DNA of 64,000 nucleotides from positions 1 through 64,000 of the forward strand of contig NZ_SDOY01000116.1 of the NCBI RefSeq assembly GCF_004117935.1. Reading direction: 5' to 3'. Source of the DNA: Streptomyces roseicoloratus (GTDB lineage: Bacteria; Actinomycetota; Actinomycetes; Streptomycetales; Streptomycetaceae). The notes beneath the pieces were generated by a model that saw nothing but the letters and a program-made list of their open reading frames with translations, was not told the origin of the DNA and searched no databases. This document shows positions 59,876-64,000 of this stretch, one piece after another (position 1 is the stretch's first letter; each line of letters starts with the position of its first letter). Made by a program: the position numbers and the translations under genes.

Positions 59876-60276
59876 CCGACGACCGTGTGACCCGGCTGAT
59901 CGAGATGCTGGACGACCTCGAGGCCGACGTCGACGAGACGATCGACCTCGCCGACGAGATCGCGGCGTCGGGCGACCGCGGGCTGCTGCCGCGCCTCGAA
60001 GCCGAACTCGACCGCGCGGTCGCCGACCGCAACTCCTACGCCCGCGAGCTCCTCGGCGGCGTCATCGCCGCCCTCGGCGGCCCCGACCGCCTCCCGGTCC
60101 TCGTGCGGGCCTCGGCCGTCGACCTCGGCGACGACCAGGACGGCCTGGCCGCGGAGATCGTCGACCTGGTGCAGGCCGACCCGAAGACCGCTCAGCGGCT
60201 CCTCGGCCCGATGACGGACGACGACGACCTGACGGTCGCCAACCGTGCGGACTGGGCGCTGCGCTTCGTGCCGTGA
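59872..60276 (+). CDS. Small helical hypothetical protein
   Basis: This 134-residue protein is mostly charged helices (RLIEMLDDLEADVDETIDLA) and has repeated Asp/Leu-rich pairs that resemble HEAT-like repeats (LLPRLEAELDRAVADRNSYA, then LGGVIAALGG). Its ATG overlaps the stop of the small upstream gene. The third gene of an ABC-F operon could be a partner protein, but no known accessory family is matched. Confidence 0.65.
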   Translation: MTDDRVTRLIEMLDDLEADVDETIDLADEIAASGDRGLLPRLEAELDRAVADRNSYARELLGGVIAALGGPDRLPVLVRASAVDLGDDQDGLAAEIVDLVQADPKTAQRLLGPMTDDDDLTVANRADWALRFVP

Positions 60277-60375
60277 CCACGCGGACATCGGTGAGGCCCC
60301 GGTCGACCACCGTCGTCGACCGGGCCCTCACGCCGTCCCGGCTCCGCGAGCCGGGACGGGAGCCGCGGAGCCGGA

Positions 60376-60525
60376 CTCCTCGTTCGGGGTGTAGGTGATC
60401 TCGACGTTGTTGGCCTCGGTCCGGTCTGCGACCCGCCGGCAGCGCTTGGTGGTCAGATGCGGGGAGAAGTTGTCGCGGACGACGGCGATGCGCACGCCGG
60501 CCGGGTAGAGGCTGCGCGGGTAGCG
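60376..60525 (-). pseudogene. IS630-family transposase remnant
   Basis: The minus strand encodes part of an IS630 transposase catalytic core: RIAVVRDNFSPHLTTKRCRR and then ADRTEANNVEITYTPNEE. This matches the DNFSPH motif with the second catalytic Asp. The rest of the transposase, including the first Asp and final Glu, is absent, so the copy is dead. It is from a different IS630 group than the complete element at position 1. Confidence 0.78.
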
Positions 60526-60700
60526 GCAGAGCCGCATCCGCAAGCCCGATGACCTCGCCGCACAGGCCGAGGCCGCGCTGGCGCTGCCTGAACATCGGCT
60601 CGACAACCTCCGAGAAGGCACCTGACAGGCAGTCGCGGTCAGTCAAAGTCGCCCATCCGTAAGATGTTTGACTCGCCTTCCATCTCAAAGCGACTATCCA

Positions 60701-60720
60701 GAACGAACGAACGAACGAAC
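60701..60720 (+). repeat. GAAC tetranucleotide repeat
   Basis: Five perfect GAAC copies lie 10 bp upstream of the lipoprotein start codon and could place its copy-number-sensitive spacing. Confidence 0.9.
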
Positions 60721-60730
60721 GGGGAACGCC

Positions 60731-61186
60731 ATGAGCATCACCAGGACCACGCGGAGGACGCAGGCCAAGATCGCCGTGTCCATCGGGGCCCTGGCCGCGG
60801 GCTCACTCATACTCACCGCCTGCAGCGGAAGCAGCGACGGCGCCAGTGGCAGCAAGCGCGACGGTACCTACTACATCAAGGACGTCAACGGCACGTCCGA
60901 CCTTGGCCAGTTGGTCGTCAAGGGCAACAGCGTCTCGCATCATGAGTACGAATGTGAAGGTGTGTATGACAAGCCGGACGTGACCAGCACCGGCGAGTTC
61001 AACAAGGACCAGTCCCAGATCATCTGGACGGTCGCCGGAGAGGACCCCCGCAACGAGCGGACCGGTAGCGAGCCCATCTCGATCAGTGACACCTCGATCA
61101 GCATCAGCGGTAGCGTGTACGTACGCGACAACTCCGATGCCGGCAAGGCTCTGCTGGACGGCTTCAAGGTCAAGTGCGGGAAGTGA
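60731..61186 (+). CDS. Putative lipoprotein
   Basis: This 151-residue protein has an N-terminal signal peptide (AKIAVSIGALAAGSLILTAC) that ends with the lipobox LTAC, so Cys31 would be acylated and the protein anchored outside the membrane. The mature part is polar and beta-rich with two Cys near the middle and end (YECEGVYDK and KVKCGK). Its codons use more A/T than neighbours (for example in HHEYECEGVYDK), hinting at transfer. I do not recognise a family. The start at 60731 is chosen because GGGGAACGCC precedes it. Confidence 0.8.
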   Translation: MSITRTTRRTQAKIAVSIGALAAGSLILTACSGSSDGASGSKRDGTYYIKDVNGTSDLGQLVVKGNSVSHHEYECEGVYDKPDVTSTGEFNKDQSQIIWTVAGEDPRNERTGSEPISISDTSISISGSVYVRDNSDAGKALLDGFKVKCGK

Positions 61187-61218
61187 CGCCGGCCTCCCAC
61201 TCGGCCGGCCGAGCAGCG

Positions 61219-61253
61219 CAGAACCCCGTGGGCATCGCGTCCACGGGGTTCTG
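61219..61253 (+). terminator. Intrinsic terminator after lipoprotein gene
   Basis: CAGAACCCCGTGG (61219-61231) and CCACGGGGTTCTG (61241-61253) form a perfect 13-bp stem with a 9-nt loop. Confidence 0.85.
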
Positions 61254-61448
61254 TCGCCCGTGTGCCTGCCCGTCGCAAGGGCAGTTTCGGCCGGCCCCGG
61301 CAGTGTCAAGCCCCGAGAATCCGGCGCATGACCCGCAGGGGTGGCGCAGGCCTACGGGAACCGAGGCCGAGGACGCCGGAAGGGCGCCCTCGGCCACCAC
61401 CGCGGGCCAGGCCCCCGGTTTCGCGGGCTCAGCCCCCGGGTCGCCCCC
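61254..61448. other. Gene-free gap between convergent genes
   Basis: About 195 bp follow the lipoprotein terminator before the glucanase stop codon. No gene or repeat is clear. Confidence 0.5.
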
Positions 61449-62735
61449 TCACCCCACCGTCCACTTCTGCGCCGCCGTGCCGTTGCACGTCCAGATCTGC
61501 AGCCGGGTGCCGTTGGCCGCGTTGCTGTTCGGGACGTCCAGGCACTTGTCCGCCGCGACGTTCACGATGTCCCTGGCCGCTTCCACGCGCCACTTCTGGG
61601 CGCCGGTGCCGTTGCAGTCGTAGAGCTGGAGCTTGGCTCCGTCCGCCGTCGAACCGGCCGTGACATCCAGGCACTTGCCGAGCGCGCGGATCGAACCGTC
61701 GCTGTGCACGGTCCACTTCTGGGCCGCGGTGCCGTTGCAGTCGTACAGCTGGACCGGAGTGCCGTTGGCCGTGTTCGCCCCGGCCACGTCCACGCACTTG
61801 CCCCCGAGGCCGGTGATCTGCCCGCCGCCGGTCGGCGGGGCCGGCTGGTCGTCGGTGACCCGCACGTAGTCGACGGTCAGGGAGTTCGGCATCGGCGTGC
61901 TGCCGTCCGGGTTGCCCGGCCAGTCGCCGCCGACCGCGAGGTTGAGGATGAGGAAGAACGGGTGGTCGAACACCCACTGCCGACCGCCGAGATCGGCGGG
62001 CGTCCGGGTCTGGTACGTGACGCCGTCGACCTTCCACACCAGCTTCTCCGGCGTCCACTCGACGCGGAAGGTGTGGAAGCCGTCCGCGAAGGGCGAGCCG
62101 ATCGAGTAGCCGGCGCCGATGCCGCCGCCGCCCGAGTAGCCGGGGCCGTGGAGGGTGCCGTGCACGGTGTTCGGCTCGAAGCCGACGTTCTCCATGACGT
62201 CGATCTCGCCGCTCTGCGGCCAGCCGACGCTTCCGATGTTGTCGCCGAGCAGCCAGAACGCGGGCCACATGCCCTGGCCGCGTGACATCTTCAGGCGGGC
62301 CTCGAAGGTGCCGTACTTCTGGGTGAACTTGCCGGACGTGTTGAGCCGGGCCGAGGTGTACTCGCAACGGCCGTACCAGCAGGTGTAGTTGCCCGGGTTC
62401 TCCCGCCGCGCCGTGATCACCAGGTTGCCCTGGCCGTCGTGCACGGCGTTGCGGGTCGAGTTCGTGTAGTACTGCCGCTCGTGGTTGTTCACGTTGTCGC
62501 CGGTCTCCAGGTTCCACTTGGAGCCGTCGACCGGGGTGCCCGCCGGGGCGTCGAACTCGTCGCGGAACGTGGTGGTGGCCTGGACGGCCACGTCGCCGGC
62601 CGGTGCCGTCGGCGCGGCCGCGGCCGTCTGCACCGAGGGGCTCACCAGGGCCGCCAGTGCGGCGAACCCGACGCCGAGGGCGAGGAGCAGGCGCGATCTC
62701 CGTGAGGAGGAAGGGGACATCGTTGGTGCGGACAT
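61449..62735 (-). CDS. Secreted GH16 endo-1,3-beta-glucanase with ricin-type lectin domain
   Basis: This 428-residue enzyme cleaves beta-1,3-glucans such as laminarin. A signal peptide covers about residues 1-45. The GH16 domain (about 55-290) has the catalytic motif GEIDVMENVG with two Glu and one Asp, plus GMWPAFWLLGDN upstream and FFLILNLAVGGDWPG downstream. A short linker (QPAPPTGGGQ) leads to a CBM13/ricin-type beta-trefoil with three QxW repeats (LYDCNGTAAQKWTV and variants), binding sugar polymer. The start is one of several Met codons; 62735 is chosen, 62720 or 62807 are possible. It is divergent from another glucan-enzyme gene. Confidence 0.94.
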   Translation of the reverse strand: MSAPTMSPSSSRRSRLLLALGVGFAALAALVSPSVQTAAAAPTAPAGDVAVQATTTFRDEFDAPAGTPVDGSKWNLETGDNVNNHERQYYTNSTRNAVHDGQGNLVITARRENPGNYTCWYGRCEYTSARLNTSGKFTQKYGTFEARLKMSRGQGMWPAFWLLGDNIGSVGWPQSGEIDVMENVGFEPNTVHGTLHGPGYSGGGGIGAGYSIGSPFADGFHTFRVEWTPEKLVWKVDGVTYQTRTPADLGGRQWVFDHPFFLILNLAVGGDWPGNPDGSTPMPNSLTVDYVRVTDDQPAPPTGGGQITGLGGKCVDVAGANTANGTPVQLYDCNGTAAQKWTVHSDGSIRALGKCLDVTAGSTADGAKLQLYDCNGTGAQKWRVEAARDIVNVAADKCLDVPNSNAANGTRLQIWTCNGTAAQKWTVG

Positions 62736-63021
62736 CGTTGTCACCGCCGATGGTGGGGGAGTCGTGGACGGCAACGAAGGCTGCCATGGTCTGGACCGGG
62801 TCGACAAGACCTTGCGTCACATCCGTCCTCAACCCGCTTGGCGTGTTCGGGAGTTGTATGCACGAGGGTTGACGGAGGATCGGATGTCTCCATAACTTCA
62901 CAGCTTAAGGAAAGACTTGGCGTGCGCCTGGTCATGACCGGGCCGCGTGCGTCGCGCGAGCCACCGGCGGACGGGCCGACGCCGCGTCGCCCTCTCCCCG
63001 CCCCTCTCCCCAGGAGCCCGC
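62736..63021. other. Divergent promoter region of the glucan-enzyme pair
   Basis: The 286-bp gap between the divergent glucanase and GH3-like genes should contain both promoters. No conserved operator is recognised with confidence. Confidence 0.5.
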
Positions 63022-64000
63022 ATGCCGCACCCGCACCCGCGTCGCCGAAGAAGGGCGGGCGTGCTCACGCTCGCCGTCACCGCCGCCACCACCGTCCTCG
63101 CCGGGCTGCTCGCCGGCGCCGCGCCCAGTGCCGCCGCCCCGGCCGCCGAGGACGAGCCGGCGCCCCGGGCCGTCGACCGCTTCGAGGGCGAGGTCCCGTT
63201 CGCGGGACCGCCCGCCGAGGGCCTCTTCACCTGGGGCAGCGACACGGACGACCATCCCGCCCTCACCCTCGCCGAGCGCGCGGACGCCCCCGAGGGCGCC
63301 AAGGTCCTCGAAGGCCGCTACGACATCAGCGGCTGGGGCGGCTTCTCCCACGACTTCGCCTTCGACCAGCCGGCCCGGAACTGGACCGCGCACCAGGGCA
63401 TCCGGTTCTGGTGGTACGGCCAGAACACCGCCCCGCTGCCGCCCGGATCCGGCAAGCGGATCAACTTCGAGATCAAGGACGGCGGAGCGAACGGCGAGGC
63501 GTCCGAGCTGTGGACGACCTCCTTCACCGACGACTGGGAGGGCTGGCACCTCGTCGAGATCCCGTTCTCCGCGTTCCGGTACCGCGCGGACTACCAGCCC
63601 GTCGGCGGCATCGACCAGGTCCTCGGCCTCGACGCGATGTGGGGCTACGCGCTCACGCTGCCCACCGGCTCGCCCGGCGGCTTCGCCGTCGACGGCGTCG
63701 AGCTGTACGGCAAGGCCGAACCGGCCCTCGACACCCGGGTCGTGACCGGCCAGGTGGTGCACCCCGTGAAGGAGGGCGGCACCGCCCGGATCGACATCCA
63801 GGTCGCCACGACGGCCGGCCGGCCGACCGACGAAGCGGTCACGGTCGCCTACGCGACGGACGACGGCGGCCCGGCGAAGCCCGGAACGGACTACCGTCCG
63901 GTCAGCGGCACCGTCGTCTTCCCCGCCGGGACGCCCTCGGGCACGACCCGGTCCGTCACCGTGACGACACTGAAGGACCGGACCGGCGAAGAGGCCGAGA
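63022..64000 (+). CDS. Secreted carbohydrate-active protein, probably GH3-type, 5' part
   Basis: The gene starts at ATG 63022 after CAGGAG and runs off the window with no stop. The 326 residues shown start with an Arg-rich signal peptide (LTLAVTAATTVLAGLLAGAA). Residues about 50-235 resemble a galactose-binding-like/CBM11-type module (YDISGWGGFSHDFAFDQPAR, FTDDWEGWHLVEIPFSAFRY and QPVGGIDQVLGLDAMWGYAL). A Calx-beta-like domain follows (DEAVTVAYATDDG, GTDYRPVSGTVVFPAGT). Streptomyces proteins with this start are often family 3 exo-glucosidases with a catalytic domain further on, but no catalytic domain is in view. It pairs with the divergent GH16 glucanase. Confidence 0.82.
   Translation, partial: MPHPHPRRRRRAGVLTLAVTAATTVLAGLLAGAAPSAAAPAAEDEPAPRAVDRFEGEVPFAGPPAEGLFTWGSDTDDHPALTLAERADAPEGAKVLEGRYDISGWGGFSHDFAFDQPARNWTAHQGIRFWWYGQNTAPLPPGSGKRINFEIKDGGANGEASELWTTSFTDDWEGWHLVEIPFSAFRYRADYQPVGGIDQVLGLDAMWGYALTLPTGSPGGFAVDGVELYGKAEPALDTRVVTGQVVHPVKEGGTARIDIQVATTAGRPTDEAVTVAYATDDGGPAKPGTDYRPVSGTVVFPAGTPSGTTRSVTVTTLKDRTGEEAE

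Overview
This is a high-G+C actinobacterial chromosome segment, almost certainly Streptomyces. Third codon positions are nearly all G or C, and the window carries lineage-typical genes: a WhiB-like regulator, an SsgA-like sporulation protein, an XRE/DUF397/ATP-binding cluster, a DUF574 methyltransferase, a class F sortase and many secreted hydrolases. It holds mixed metabolic and accessory genes, with no ribosomal, phage or biosynthetic-cluster core.

Layout. 1-1191 is an IS630-family insertion sequence that abuts fdhD exactly at its stop codon. 2.2-6.7 kb has a FabH-like ketosynthase, a repeat-rich membrane-anchored protein with a class F sortase, and a DUF2254 membrane protein, followed by tRNA-Leu(GAG). 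7-11 kb has a methyltransferase, then a divergent regulatory cluster (ATP-binding anti-sigma-type protein, XRE regulator, DUF397 protein) around a perfect palindrome, then a DUF574 methyltransferase. 11-16 kb has an M64 peptidase, a GH4 glucosidase and small enzymes. 16-18 kb is a DHA2 exporter. 19-21 kb is a divergent ATP-dependent ligase / LigD-type polymerase pair (split NHEJ enzymes). 21-27.5 kb has IclR, WhiB, acyl-ACP desaturase, an ABC-F protein, an SsgA-like protein and a two-domain Fe-S protein.

27.8-34.6 kb is the most striking region. A 5,666-bp Tn7/Tn5053-like transposon (28253-33918) with 39-bp terminal inverted repeats and a 5-bp GAGAC target duplication has split a secreted beta-propeller (Ycf48-like) gene. 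Removing the element and one target copy restores a 388-codon frame exactly. It encodes a TnsA-like nuclease, a DDE transposase (TniA), an AAA ATPase (TniB) and a short TniQ-like protein with four zinc-ribbon repeats, all joined by GTGA stop/start overlaps, plus one opposing cargo gene of unknown function.

34.6-44.4 kb has YciI, endonuclease V, a VOC protein, an enoyl-reductase-like protein and a fatty-acid beta-oxidation operon (CoA transferase, acyl-CoA dehydrogenase, thiolase, hydratase/dehydrogenase), with a MerR regulator overlapping it tail to tail. A macro-domain pseudogene with a 16-nt frameshifting duplication follows. 45-56 kb holds a secreted sphingomyelinase-like enzyme, an orphan ATP-synthase-b-like protein, an MpaB-family oxygenase, a GlxA-type regulator, a dienelactone hydrolase, TetR/GNAT, and secreted M1 and M14 peptidases. 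56-61 kb has an FAD oxidoreductase, a second ABC-F protein leading a coupled three-gene unit, an IS630 remnant and a lipoprotein. The window ends in a beta-glucan-degradation locus: a GH16 glucanase with a ricin-type lectin domain, divergent from a partial, probably GH3, secreted enzyme.

Short G+C-rich tandem repeats recur in many of the intergenic gaps. All functions are inferred from sequence features recognised by eye; no database search was run.
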